DNA of 64,000 bases from Odontesthes bonariensis (taxonomy: Eukaryota > Chordata > Actinopteri > Atheriniformes > Atherinopsidae). Under the pieces are notes generated by a model that was not told the origin of the DNA, did not search any database, and saw nothing but the letters and a program-made list of their open reading frames with translations. Where the stretch lies: NCBI RefSeq assembly GCF_027942865.1, contig NC_134516.1, positions 25,069,322 through 25,133,321 of the forward strand. The letters run 5' to 3'. Of the stretch, positions 31,826 through 43,100 are shown one piece after another; position 1 is the stretch's first letter, and every line of letters starts with the position of its first letter. Position numbers and translations under genes: made by a program.

Positions 31826-34448
31826 CATTGGTTCTTAACCTGGGGTGCGCAAGGGGTGCGCAGAATTTTGTCTGCGGTGAGGTCGTGACGTCACGTTACC
31901 AAAGTTGTATTTGTTAAGTTAGATTCAATAATTACAGAATCCTAACAACACATCCAAACGGTGTCAGTAAAATTAAAACATTTAAAAATATATTGAAAAC
32001 TAGTTATGTCCCCATCATGTAATTTCATTAAAGTGCCTGTGTTTCGATGAAGAGCCAGAGACACCAGGAGACCAGGCACAGCCATAGAATTGGGGAAAGT
32101 CGAGAATATTTCCAGAGGAAGAAACAGGTGGCACTCTCAAAACGTCCCAGGACATCAGAAAAAGTTTCGAAAGAGCAGGTAGTGATTTACTCAGAGTCAC
32201 TGAGGCGTCATTTGACTGTTCGCTGCTAATCGCAAAGACTAAAAAGCTGCACAATATCGGAGAGCAGCTAATCAAACCGTCATGTCTGAAAATTGTGCAG
32301 AGGTTATTTGGGGCTCACGCTGTTGATAAAGTGAAAACTCTCCCCCTCTCGGACAGCACAGTCAAAGACAGGGTTGACAAAATGGCTGTGGATTTTCAAA
32401 ACCAGCTGCATGATAAGTTGAGAGATGTTGATTTTGCGATACAGCTGGATGAGACCACAACAGTGGCAGGCGAGTCCGTCCTCATAGTATATGTGCAATA
32501 TGTTGATGGCGAGGACTTGAAGCAAGACATTCTTATGTCTAAAAATCTTGAGACAACAACAACTGGCAAGGATATATTTATGGCTGTGGACTCATACCTC
32601 ACATCCAAACAATCTGCCCTATGAAAAGCTGGTGGCATGCTGCTCTGGCGGGGCCGCGGCTATGATGGGTAAAAACAAGGGATTTAACAGCCGCCTGAAA
32701 GAAAAAGCGCCACATTGCTTAATTTTTCATTGCATGCTACATCGCCAAGCACTGGCTAGTAAAAAACTGTCCGAAGATCTCAGAGACACCCTGTCAACTG
32801 TTGTTAGCGTTGTTAACTTTATCAAAGCTCGTCCTGGCAACAAGCAACTCTTCACTCAGCTGTGCGAGGATGAAGAGCATCAAACACTGCTGCTACATAC
32901 AGAGGTGCGGTGGCTATCGCGTGGAAAGGTGCTTGTGCGTTTTATGGAGCTGCAAGAAAAAATAAAGGAATTCCTGAAAGATCACAATCGCCGACTGTGT
33001 GAACAGTTGACTGAGGAGTTTTGGATCAAAACGGCATACCTGGCGGACATGTTCTGGCTTTACAACGAGACGAACAAGCGGATGCAAGGGCCTGAATCAA
33101 ACATTGTGCATTGCAAAGACGCCCTGGATGCTTATGTGCACAAACTGAATTACAGAGTGGAAAAAATGTCAAATGGGGAATTACAGCACTTCCCACTGTT
33201 GCAGAAGCAGTCTGCTGGGACTGTGCGTGCGTCTTTACGCACCGAGTTCACCAGGCATATGACCATGCTCCGAGAGGAGATTAATAGCCGCTTCGCAGAT
33301 GTCAGTGAATACTCAACAAAGGAATCGTGGGTGCTGGACCCTTACAATTCAAGCCTCGGAGATGTGGAATACCTCGGCTGTGAGGATGAGCTTTGTGACC
33401 TTCAAGCTGATTCTGTGTCCCAAAAATATCTACGTGAGATGGGGTACAAAAAGTTTTGGATTGTCAAAGGACAGTCTGTTGCTCCCAGATTAGCTAAACA
33501 TGCACTAAGAAGGGTTATTCTCCCATTTAGCACCACATACTTGTCTGAGACAGCATTCAGTGCCCTTGTGACAATAAAAACAAAAGCCAGAAACAGACTT
33601 GATGTCCACCAGGACTTTAGATTGGCTGTCACAAGTATTACACCTGACATCACATCCCTGTCCAGAGATATGCAAGCACAAAGTGGTCATTAGGTTATGA
33701 CTGAAAGACATTTAGAAATAATCAGTTTCAGCAGACCTTGTTTAAGTTTCAAGCCCAAGTTGGTCATCAGTTTATGACTGAAGAAAGTGTTAAAGAGATA
33801 ATAATACTATTTTTTATGGTCAATAATTATCAATGTTAATTCTTTTTTTCAATTTTATCAGCATTCTATTTGTTGATAGACCTTTTATTTTAATTATATT
33901 AGCATTATATCATCAGACTTTTGTTAACTGTCTGAAGGAGACCTTGGTTTTCTGCATTTAATGTTTAGCCTTAATGAAAAGGGGACACTGTCACATTAAA
34001 GTTAAAGTTAAAGTTGCTTTATTATCAATTCCTTCACATGCCGAAACATACAAGGGAATCGAGAGGACGTTTCACACACTCCCACGGTGACATATAAAGT
34101 GCACAGGCACAACAGATAGGAAAGGACATATAAATACAAAGTAAACATTCAGGGCACACAGACATATATATAAGCTAAAACTAAATGTCCTTACTGTTAT
34201 CATTTCTGGATATTTTATAGACCTGGTGAGCCAGAAGAAAATACATATTACACGTGTGTATGTGTTATACACTTTATTAAAGGAAGGTTTTTTTTTTTGC
34301 CAATAAGTGTTTGTCATTATTGTTTTAATTATTTTAGGGTGTTGGCCTATGGGGGTAGGATTTTCATTGGGCGGGGTGCTGGGGGGTGCACGGCTTGTCT
34401 TATGCACAGCTAAGGGGTGCATTAGGGAAAAAAGGTTAAGAACCACTG
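31826..34448 (+). mobile_element. hAT element (CATTGGTTCTTAACC family) with near-intact transposase
   Basis: A 2623-bp element, termini CATTGGTTCTTAACC and, from the right, CAGTGGTTCTTAACC, with a perfect 8-bp duplication AATTAGAG (31818-31825 and 34449-34456). It interrupts the RT of the RLE LINE, whose frame resumes exactly after the duplication. The transposase lies at 32295-33693. The 33700-34440 remainder is AT-rich 3' sequence with no gene. Confidence 0.95.
32295..33693 (+). pseudogene. hAT transposase (ZBED5/FAM200-like), one frameshift
   Basis: The first ORF (32295-32624) has DKVKTLPLSDSTVKDRVDKM and FAIQLDETTTVAGESVLIVY, the first catalytic block. After a frameshift near 32612 the second frame runs from LPYEKLVACCSGGAAAMMGK through IFHCMLHRQALASK, VRWLSRGKVL and RRVILPFSTTYLSETAFSAL to a stop at 33693. 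Compared with the 21478-23428 copy, the BED finger region upstream (32040-32290) is degraded and there is no intron between the equivalent residues (YLREMGYKKFW here). The lack of that intron in one relative and its presence in the other is notable. Confidence 0.9.
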
Positions 34449-34513
34449 AATTAGAGCATACTTGGATGATATGATGTTAGTGACTACAACAGTGCCATGT
34501 ATGAAGAGAATAC

Positions 34514-36055
34514 TTGAGACTTAATGAAAATCTAAAGTGTGCTGGTATGAAAATCAAACCTACTAAGTCTAGAAGTATCTCAATAAGTAGAGGGAAATTA
34601 AGTGATAGAAAGTTTGTAATAGATGAAGAAAACATTCCAATAATTAGGGAAAAGGCAGTAAAGAGTTTAGGCAGGTGGTACCAGGCAGACATGAATGATG
34701 GAGAGCAGGCAGTGCAGATTGGGAAAGATGTTGCTGAGGGACTGGATAGAATAAATAAATCAGAACTTCCAGGAAAGTTGAAGCTGTGGTGTCTGCAGTT
34801 TGGATTGTTTCCTAGGTTGATGTGGCCACTGTCTGTGTATGAGATTCCATTATCTGTTGCAGAAAAAATGGAAAGATTAGTTAGTTTTTACATTAGGAAG
34901 TGGCTAGGTGTTCCTAGATGCTTACGTACTGTGGCACTGTATGGGAAAGGCATACTCCAGCTCCCAGTATCTAGTCTAGTAGAGGAGTTTAAATGTACTA
35001 AAGTTAGGACAGAGCTCCTGTTAGCTGGGAATAAAGATGTGGTAGTTACTAAGGTGGTTCCAAACCCAACCAAGGGGAGGAAGTGGAAACCAAGAATGGC
35101 AGCACAGGAAGCAGAAGCAACTCTTAGACATACAGAGATTGTGGGTAATGTGCAAATAGGCCGGGGAGGCTTGGGGCTTGGCCCAGGCAAACCAGTGTGG
35201 AGTAGAGCAGGTCCCAAGGAGAAGAGAAAGCTGGTTGTTGAGCAGATTCATAGACAGGAGGAAATGTTAAGGGGTGCAAAGGCAGTGGCTCAGGCTAAGC
35301 AGGGATGGTGGTTGAATTCGGAAGGTGTAGAGAAGAAAAAGTTTAGTTGGAAAGAGCTGTGGAGTATGGAGGAAAGGAGTATTAGGTTTTTGATAGGGGC
35401 AACATATGATGTATTGCCAACTCCCCGGAACCTAAAACTCTGGGTAAATGGAGACCCGTTATGTTCGTTATGTTCAGGTACTGCAACTCTAAGGCATATT
35501 TTGTCAGGTTGTAAGATTAGTCTGTCACAAGGCCAGTATACATGGCGACATGACCAAGTATTAAGAAGCTTAGCTGCAGGTATTGAAGATAAACGAGGGC
35601 AGGTAAACTTAGGAGGGTCTAAGGTGAAGAGAGTTGCAATTCAGTTTGTTCAAGAGGGGGAGAAAGTTAATAAGACGATAAGGAGGCACGGCAGCTTGGA
35701 GGATGCTTGTGATTGGGAGATGCAGATAGATTTAGGAAATAAACTTGTTGTTCCCCAGGAGATAGCCTCTACAAATCTAATGCCTGATATAGTTTTGTGG
35801 TCTAGGAGTAGAATGAGAGTCTATTTCATAGAGCTGACTGTTCCTTGGGAGGAATTAGTAGCAGAAGCATATGAAAGGAAAAAGCTTAGATATGTAGAGT
35901 TGTGGGCAGAAGCAGAGCAGCGAGGATGGAAGATTAGAATCTGTCTAGTGGAAGTAGGATGTAGAGGATTTGTTGCAAAGTCTGTTGTCTCATTGTTGAG
36001 GGAGCTGGGTGTAAGTGGACAGAGTGTGAGGAAAATGGTGAAAGAAGTGTAAGAT
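34514..36055 (+). pseudogene. RLE-LINE pol C-terminal half: zinc knuckle and restriction-like endonuclease
   Basis: A 512-codon open frame, the longest in the window. It starts inside the RT thumb (AGMKIKPTKSRSI). It continues with a linker (IRKWLGVPRCLRTVALYG, VSSLVEEFK) and a CCHC knuckle CSLCSGTATLRHILSGC at about residue 318. The endonuclease core then follows: PDIVLWSRSRMRVYFIELTV, PWEE.....YERK, the PD...(E)LTVPWE pattern of RLE domains in R2/R4/NeSL LINEs. The frame is intact for the whole region, but the true N-terminus lies upstream across two insertions, so no complete protein is possible. Confidence 0.8.
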
Positions 36056-36196
36056 AAGGCAGTAAAATCCAGCCAGTGGATTTGGATTAGAAGATGCAAT
36101 AGCAGCTGGGGGCCCAGCAGGGGGAGCACTTAGAGTAAACAGACTTTTGAAAAAGCAAAGAAGAAGTTCAAGATATTTAAGTGGAGGGTTTGGCAC

Positions 36197-36905
36197 TAGG
36201 GCTGCAACTAACGACTATTTTAATAGTCGACTAGTCACCGACTATTGAAACGATTAGTCGACTAATCGGATAATTATAAATTTTTTCTTAAATTTAGCAT
36301 GAAGTTGCTTTAATTATGTGGCAAATGATAATAAATACAAGAAAGATGGGTACTTCAATGAAAAATGCATCTTTTATTCAACTTTGCTGCTGATTCATAC
36401 AAAAAGTAAATAAAAATGTCCTATCTAAAACCAATTAGGCACAGTGCTCGGTCAGTATAGACATAAATCCATAAATAAATAAACCTCTGTCCAGTTTTTT
36501 AAGGACGGGCAAATGTGTTTTATAAAAATAAATAATTAGTTACAATCAAGTAAACATTTTTTCCTGTAAACCAAGGACAGGCACATTAGCAGCAGTAAAA
36601 CAGTAAATAAAACAAATATTAAGTGCATTTTGTCAACAGTCCATGGTGGCTCTCTTCTTCGGACCGCATGCATTTAATTTAAAATATGTGTGTCAGGCAC
36701 AGTCAGGCATAACGTTAAAGCTCTCTTTTAAAGCGAAAAAACGCGTATAAAATGTACATCAAAAACAAAACGTATTGGCTTGAATGTTACTTGAAACTTA
36801 CCGAGACGAGTCAGACTCCGTTTCGTTTAACTGCCCGACGTGCTTTCTCTTTAAATGTTTGTGCGTCACCGAGGTGCTGCCGTGATGATTGAGGTAGATT
36901 ATGGT
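36197..36905 (-). mobile_element. hAT remnant with ZBED1-like BED finger fragment
   Basis: Terminus TAGGGCTGCAACTAACGACT at 36196, followed by inverted TAGTCGACTAGTC repeats, is the start of a well-known fish hAT. On the minus strand near 36905-36815, HHGSTSVTHKHLKRKHVGQL is the second half of a BED zinc finger. Nothing of the remaining transposase or the far terminus is seen, so the element is truncated or internally deleted. Confidence 0.7.
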
Positions 36906-37141
36906 TGTTGTGGTCTGAGGGGCAGTGTTGGCTGGCATTAGGGGGGTGACTCTGGGACGCCAGTGGTCATTGTCTAGCCTCCTGGAGGTGTCGTGGGCCC
37001 AACTAGACGAAACACTGATGAAAGGAGGTTCCCACCTGATGACCCCAATGACATGTTGGTCAGCACTGCTCACTGATCTGTATTATAGGGAGTATAGGGA
37101 ATTATTCACTGAGTCTGATTCAATATAAACACAAGAAACTT
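36906..37141. other. Unassigned repeat-like sequence
   Basis: No domain, terminus or duplication is recognised. A plus-strand stretch reading GTSWAQLDETLMKGGSHLMT-like residues has the look of decayed transposon coding sequence, but I cannot place it. Confidence 0.3.
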
Positions 37142-38164
37142 GTGCTTAAGAAAAATAAAAAATAAAAGGACCAACGATTACCCCGAGGTACTTAAAGTGT
37201 TGAACCACATCAAGTGTCTCTGCATCCACCATGACTGATGGTTGCTGTCCCTCTGTTGGCTGCCGGGAGTAAAACATACAGACTGTTTATTTTTTTATTC
37301 AAATGTAAACAACAGTTTTTGAGCCAATGGGGCTCCTGAGAGAATGGCAGCAGCTTCTTGAATTGAATTGGCATAACAGTATAATACAATGTCGTCAGCA
37401 TATGGTTGCATCTTTATATTTCTACAGAGATTTGGTAAGTTATGGACATTTGGGCTGAATAAAACAGGACCCAATATTGAGCCCTGTGGTTACTCCAGCA
37501 GAAGAAGTGAGGTATGAAGATGGCGAATCACCAATTTGAACCGCCTGTTTCCTGTGCGACAGGTATGACTTTCATCCAGCAGAGGGCACTATTTGAAAAG
37601 TTGAAATGAGTTGATTTAGCAATAAGCACATCATGATTAATGGTGTCAAAAGCACGCTTTAAATCAAGAAATACAGCAGCTACAAAGCCACCCTGATCCA
37701 ACAAGCTCTTTAAGTTTTCTCAAGAGAGTCTGGCTGCGGACCTGCACTGTGAGGACCGGAGGTTGATTCGAAGCCTTTCAAAATAAAAGCGAGTGTACCG
37801 GAAGCTCGTATTGTTAAACGTTTTAAACATTACATATTTAAACGTTACGACCACCTATAAGTTTATTCTACAGATAATCAATGGAGACTAGATGTTAACA
37901 CATTTTTGGCCTATTCAAAATATGCATTATTTTACTCCAATATTTTAATTTTATTTAATTCGCAAAAACAACAGCTGTTAGTTGAGTTTGCTCTACAAAT
38001 TCATTTTGAAACAATAAATCTCTATAAATACACCTTAATGTATCCTGGCATAAAGCTTCTGTGCTCCACCCTATTCTTTGCTTCTATACCATTATTTATC
38101 GTTGAAAATGTAACCCCCAGATTAAATTAGATTAAACATGCATCCGTGGATGCTTCTCCTTCAT

Positions 38165-40006
38165 TCACCCTAAGTGAATGTAGCCTTGGCCAGGAGGTCT
38201 TGATGTCATCAGGTGGCATCCACCGTTCACTGGCTGTTTCAACCCTGAACCACAACAGCCTCCCGGTGGTGGGTCGGTAGTGGTGGCCAAGTCACTACCC
38301 ATCTCCTCCTCCTGGCTTCCAGCTAGCCTCCTCCCTCCTACTCCATAACCAGCACGACGCTTTTTCCGCTGCCTCCCCCATCCTGCGAGCTGCAATCTTT
38401 CTTTCCCTCCCTCCCAATCCGATGGCTGTGAACATTCTCCACAACGACTGGGCAGGGAAACCTCGACAGCCGACCTCGACTGGGAACAGCCATGACTGCC
38501 ATCCCTTCTCCCTACACTTGTATAGAAGGTCCTGATACTTTAAGTTTTTCCGTTCAAAAGCCTGTTCACACCCCTCTTCCCATGGGACAGTAAGTTCTAT
38601 GAGGATGATCTTCTTGGCTTCTTCCGACCACTGTACCACATCCGGCCTCAGGGATGTCTGGACAACCTGTGGGAACTTCAGCCTTCCCCCCAGGTCGACC
38701 TTCATTTCCCAGGATTGGGCCTTTTGCAGCAGGCTAGGTTTGGCTGTACCTGTGGTTGGTGGCTTCCTCCCTTCCCTTACAAACTGGATTGCTGTTGCCT
38801 TTGGATGTTGCCGTTTCTTCTTCCTCTCCTGCTCTAGGGTGTTGGCAAGTGTCATGAGCACCTTGTCAGGCGCCCCCTGTACCTTCCTTGGGCAAGTGCA
38901 GTTTTACACCCAGACAGGATGTGCGCCATGGTTCCTTTCTCCCCACAAAGTTTGCACAGTGGGCTCTCAATCAGTCCCCACCTGTGCAAATTTGCTGTGG
39001 TCGGGAGTGTGTCATATACTGATCGCAGTAAAAAGGAAATGCGAAACGGTTCCAACCTCCATAGGTCTGCCCAAGTAATCTTCCGCTTGGGAAGGTCCCA
39101 CTTGGTCCAGACTCCTTGGGAAGATAGCGCGACAGCCTTTGACTTTCGCCCTTCCTCCTCCAGACTTCTAGCCTGACTACGTCATACTCACGATTCTAGT
39201 CAGAATGTGAGTCTGATACCGCTCAATAGAGATTTGGGTATGGGGCGTGTTTCAACCGAACCAGGAGAAAAAAAAATGCCTCTTCGCTCAATTGGATAGA
39301 CCTACAACCAATCAGAGCAACGTAGTATGTGACGTAGATTAAGCGACACACACTTGTTGTAGGAAGGATGGCAAAAACATCTTTTCTATCGATAAAAGCC
39401 TTTATCGCGTTTCTCTGTTCGTCTTTCAAAATGAATGCAATGTGGAGATCCTATAGAAAAGACTCGATGGCAGAATCTACACGCCCTAGCTCTCCAGCGG
39501 CAGCCGTGTTCAGCTCTTTAGTGACGTAGTCGATAATGTCCCTGTTGATCATCTGTCCATCATCGTATAAAGCCCGCCCTGGCAATCTGATTGGTCCGAC
39601 CAATTCTTGGTCGGGCATAATGATTTCCCAACTGAGCAGAGCCAGACCGAACTTCCCGACCAAAACTTTTATGGGCGGGGCTAAGTTCGGCTGGCACCCA
39701 GGCTACCAGACTTCTAACCTCCTCCTGAATCATTGCTCTTCGATCCCTGGTTCCTGCCTTGCTCCACTGCTGGAAATGGGACGTTCCAAGACCCTGCCTT
39801 CCTATGCATGGTGCTCCGATGATGTCGCGAATCTTCAGCATGCTTTCAGCTTGTGCGACCGCTGACTCAGCTCCCCACTTGCGGCCGGATCTCGTAACGA
39901 TCCCTGCGTTTTTGATTTGGTCATCGTGGGAGTCTCTGTAGGTCATAACGACTCTGCACTTTGCAACTTTAAACTCCTCTACCACAGATGTCACTGTTGG
40001 ATGCAT
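38165..40006 (-). mobile_element. RLE-type LINE fragment, C-terminal part
   Basis: Minus strand, homologous to the ORF at 34514-36055. It includes SVVEEFKVAKCR and GRQGLGTSHFQQWSKAG (40006-39715). Then, beyond the inserted 9-bp-TSD element, come the knuckle CKLCGEKGTMAHILSGCKTA and the endonuclease core RPDVVQWSEEAKKIILIELTV, PWEE....FERK (39055-38400). The frame is shifted near 38860. The 3' end is near 38110. A different copy from the first one, with about half its residues changed, so an older or distinct subfamily. Confidence 0.8.
39169..39705 (-). mobile_element. 9-bp-TSD element with helicase-like gene fragment, copy 2
   Basis: A 537-bp element, termini TAGCCTG / CAGGCTA, with a perfect 9-bp duplication CCAGACTTC (39160-39168 and 39706-39714) inside the RLE LINE. 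On the minus strand it has the same fragment as copy 1: MVGKFGLALLSWEI, GRALYDDGQMINRDIIDYV, DEQRNAIKAFIDRKDVFAIL and PTTSVCRL. The break after LPT occurs at the same residue in both copies, so the deletion of the rest of the helicase predates their spread. A short extra stretch (GELGRV) distinguishes the two. Confidence 0.85.
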
Positions 40007-40133
40007 TTACATATTGATTTACTCAATTCTTTTATATAGGCACATCTGTGTGTTTACATGTCTAATATCATATTATGTATTCTAATAACATTATATTAAT
40101 ATTGTGAAGTGTACTAAGTCAATTACTGAATAC

Positions 40134-40591
40134 CTAGTTACATGACCCAGATAGCCAATAACCTCTGTTACAGGAGAAAACAGTAGACTCAAAACAAACT
40201 TTCAAATGTCTTTTTATTTTATTTTTTGTAAGTGTTTTATTGCACAAGAACCTTTCTCCACAATTGATGCACAGTGATGCACCGCTCGGACCACCGCACT
40301 GGTCCAGAGGAAAAAAAAGTGTCAGCTTTTTTGTCAGAGCATGAAAGGTCATCAAACACACAGACAATTACATTATGCTTAGCTTTAAATAAAATGCCAC
40401 CTTTCCTATGTGCCTCTAAGTGGCTCTGCAGCCAGTTTTGTTGGTTTAAATGTTAGGCAAAGAGGGCAGTGAAACAGCTTGCAACAAGACGTGCAGCGTT
40501 CGATTTTGGGCGTAGTGCCGGTGTTATGCCAGAGGGTAATATTGAAATATGCATCTGTAAGAGACATATAATGTCGTAATAAGTAAAACAA
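40134..40591 (-). pseudogene. Fragment of the Cys-rich gene of the 8-bp-TSD element
   Basis: Minus strand, TGTTPKIERCTSCCKLFHCP then LCLTFKPTKL, nearly identical to exon 1 of the gene at 17814. The acceptor context TCTCTTACAG|ATGCAT is also conserved. Downstream (40367-40134) a stretch with CINCGERFLCNKTLTKNKIK may be a second Cys-rich exon that copy 1 lacks. The reading frame of exon 1 differs from copy 1 by a small insertion (SGITP-like) and a truncated Leu-rich end. Confidence 0.6.
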
Positions 40592-40653
40592 AATTATTAA
40601 AAAATTATATGATATAACTCAGTTTTCTTGGTCTTGGAAAATGGCACATTTAA

Positions 40654-41665
40654 AGGCCTACAGAAAGCTGACACTATACCCAATACATAATGATAATACA
40701 TACACAGAGGAACAATAATGATCATTGGACCCTACATCAAAACATTTCATAAACGCATGAAATTTGCAATTTTGAATTTGCCGCTTGGAAACCCTTCCTG
40801 GAATTCCAGACTGGGGGCGGGGCTTCCGTGCGACGTCACATGTGCCATGGTTTTTCCTGGCTGCCGCTATTGTAGTATGCTTGTTGAGTGGTGAAGGCAA
40901 TAAAACGTTGGGTTCAGTGCAGTTTTTATTGCGAGTATGTACGAAGTGCTGTGGGTGCGTGTGTTGCCCTCAGCACCAGCAGCTCACACCACCGGGGACA
41001 GAGGAAGCAGAGAGACCTGCGGTCGGAACTTGTGTCTGTGTCTCCCTGGCGGAGAGCGGACACACCGCGGGATGGTTGACCTGAAATCAGCCGGCAGAGC
41101 GATCATCAAGGGCCCCGACGTGGACACACGTCGGGGCTCTTGACGTTTGATGATTGCTCTGCCGTCTGATTTCCACTCTCCACCTGGCGGAGAGTGTGTC
41201 CGCTCTCCGCCAGGTGGATTCCCCCTGAGTGTCCGCACCGCAGGGAGCTGAACACGGCGGGATGGCTCCGGCTGATTTCACCAGAGAGGAGGCAGGCGAA
41301 CAGGGAGACACAGACACAAGACCGCAGGTCTCTCTGCTTCCTCTGTCCCCGGTGGTGTGAGCTGCTGAGGGTAACACACGCTCAAAATTTGCCGTGAAGA
41401 AGCTGTCCAGGTCTGGCAAACTGCTGGCTTCGCTACTAGAACTACTAGTATCAGTCATGGTGATTGTTCCAGCAGTTGGCACGCGTGACGTCACGCACCT
41501 GTCGTCGGTTTGCCAAAATTCGAGTCAAATGTGGTGATAGTTTATTGGGCCTAATCAGGACTATCCAGGGGCCTACAATTATTTTAAAATCATAAAAAAA
41601 TTCCATGGTATAGGAATCGATCTGCTATTTCAGTTTTGTGCATAAAATCACCTTTCTGTAGGCCT
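40654..41665. mobile_element. TTAA element (AGGCCTACAGAAAG family), copy 2, with long palindrome
   Basis: A 1012-bp element with TTAA at 40650-40653 and 41666-41669. The interrupted host is the 8-bp-TSD element, whose uninterrupted sequence is seen in copy 1 at about 17540-17560 (CACTTAAATGTGCC), giving an empty-site comparison. The centre is a long inverted repeat: arms of roughly 200 bp (about 40970-41115 against about 41130-41370), which include AGCTCACACCACCGGGGAC and its complement, around a loop with CCCCGACGTGGACACACGTC. Copy 1 has only one arm. Confidence 0.9.
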
Positions 41666-42842
41666 TTAAGTGAGCACTATCGATACGATCACAACACTAA
41701 AGACTACCCAAAAGTAAAACACCTGATTCTTTCAAATTAATACAACTTTACAGTATATAGTGTGCAACGTAACGTTCTAGTGAATAAAGACTGTTTCTGT
41801 TTCTTCATATAACGAAAAGTTGTTGTCACTCGACTTTTACTCACCTCGTCGTCTCCACATTTCAAATGGGGAACGAAAAATACTCTCTTCCTGGTCCTCA
41901 CAGTGCAGGTCTGCAGCTAGAGCCCTCTCAGTTTTCTAGGAAATAACAGGCTGCTGTCTGTGCTGAATGGAATTTCCTAAATCCAAACTGCATTGGATGA
42001 AGAGTGGCATGGCCATTATTTCAGAGTTCAGTCAGTTCTGTGGTAACCCATTTCTCTGCTACTTTGGAAATTCTAGGTAAAATACTTATGGGTCGATAGA
42101 TTTTGTCGGCCTTAAAGACGGGGGTGACCCGAGCAATCTTCCATGTCGATGGTACCGTTCCTGTTTTATGGATAGATTTACAAGATGTGCAACTGGGTCA
42201 GCAAGAGCCTGTTTATTGGTCTTTAAAAAGTCACTAGTAAGACCAAATGAATCTCTGGGCTTTTTAGAGATGAAATATGTGAGCATTTAAAGGGCTTCGC
42301 AAGTTCCTCAACTGAGCCAATGAAAAATCTATTGATAACTCACAGTAATCTCCAGATTGTCAGTTAGCTCATCATTTACCTGGAGCTGTAGATCACTAAG
42401 ATGGGAGATAACTCATTTAGATTGTTCCATATTAGCTTTTAATCACCATTTGCCCCATTTATGGCCTCAATATAGAATCTGCTTTCACCTTACAGGTCAT
42501 CCTTAAGACTTTATCTCTATTTTTCATTCATTTTATAATTTCATTGTTCAACCAGGGCAGATTATTTCTATGTTGCTTGGATTTAACTTTTTTTTGTGAA
42601 TCGTTATAATATCATTGACTTTTTTTTAATAAAGTATCTGAGCTAGAGATCAATGTTGTTATTTTCCAGAATATTAGACCTTCTAGATTTTGGATTTCCT
42701 CATTCAGGAATTGTTGTTGGCTTTTGGGCATGAAGTAGAACTGGTGACCTCTGGTGGATGCCATTAAATGCTTCCTCTTAATTTTCCATGAGCACAAGAT
42801 AAAATTGTGATCTGACAGGCCAGATAATAGATTCAAAGTCCA

Positions 42843-43100
42843 TTATCCATCATCTTCCGCTTGTCCTGGGGTCAGGTCGTGGGGGCAGCAGCTTGAGCAG
42901 AGAAACCCAGACGTCCTTGTCCCCGGCCACTTCCTCCAGCTCTTCTGGGGGATACCCAAGGCGTTCCCAGAAACATAGTCTCTCCAACGTGTCCTGGGTC
43001 TTCCCCGGGGCCTCCTCCCAGTGGGACGGGCCTGGAACACCTCACCAGGGAGGCGTCCAGGAGGCATCCTAACCAGATGCCCGAGCCACCTCATCAAAGT
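42843..43100 (-). mobile_element. RTE-type LINE 3' fragment
   Basis: Minus strand, MRWLGHLVRMPPGRLPGEVF then GRRPRGRPRTRWRDYV and the end CCPHDLTPGQAEDDG. This is the C-terminal tail common to fish RTE LINEs. The 3' end runs into a short GATGGATAA-type tail at 42840. It is inserted in the endonuclease/linker region of the minus-strand LINE (37142-43520). Heavily 5' truncated. Confidence 0.85.

Larger units (their letters stand above)
27300..36055 (+). mobile_element. RLE-type LINE (R2/NeSL-like), split by an L2 and a hAT
   Basis: A LINE whose RT motif A (VIFLDLANAFGSVPHTL) is at about 27306-27354. The next residues (IWKAFEYFRVPV...) resume at about 31560 after an L2 insertion. RT motif B (GIMAGCTISPLAF) is at about 31700. 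The frame is broken again by a hAT (31826-34448) just before the catalytic segment YLDDMML, which resumes at 34457. The C-terminal half follows as a long ORF to 36052. Everything 5' of motif A is missing. The final zinc knuckle and PD..(D/E)xK-type endonuclease identify an RLE-bearing LINE rather than an APE type. Confidence 0.8.
37721..41929 (-). mobile_element. Unclassified 8-bp-TSD DNA element, copy 2, itself heavily invaded
   Basis: Termini CAAGAGAGTCTGGCTGC and, from the right, GAGAGGGCTCTAGCTGC, with a perfect 8-bp duplication AGTTTTCT (37713-37720 and 41930-41937) in the RT of the minus-strand LINE. The subterminal repeat GACCTGCACTGTGAGGACC is present at both ends, as in copy 1. Inside are an RLE LINE (38165-40006), a 9-bp-TSD element (39169-39705), remnants of the Cys-rich gene (40134-40591) and a TTAA element (40654-41665). 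Confidence 0.9.
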
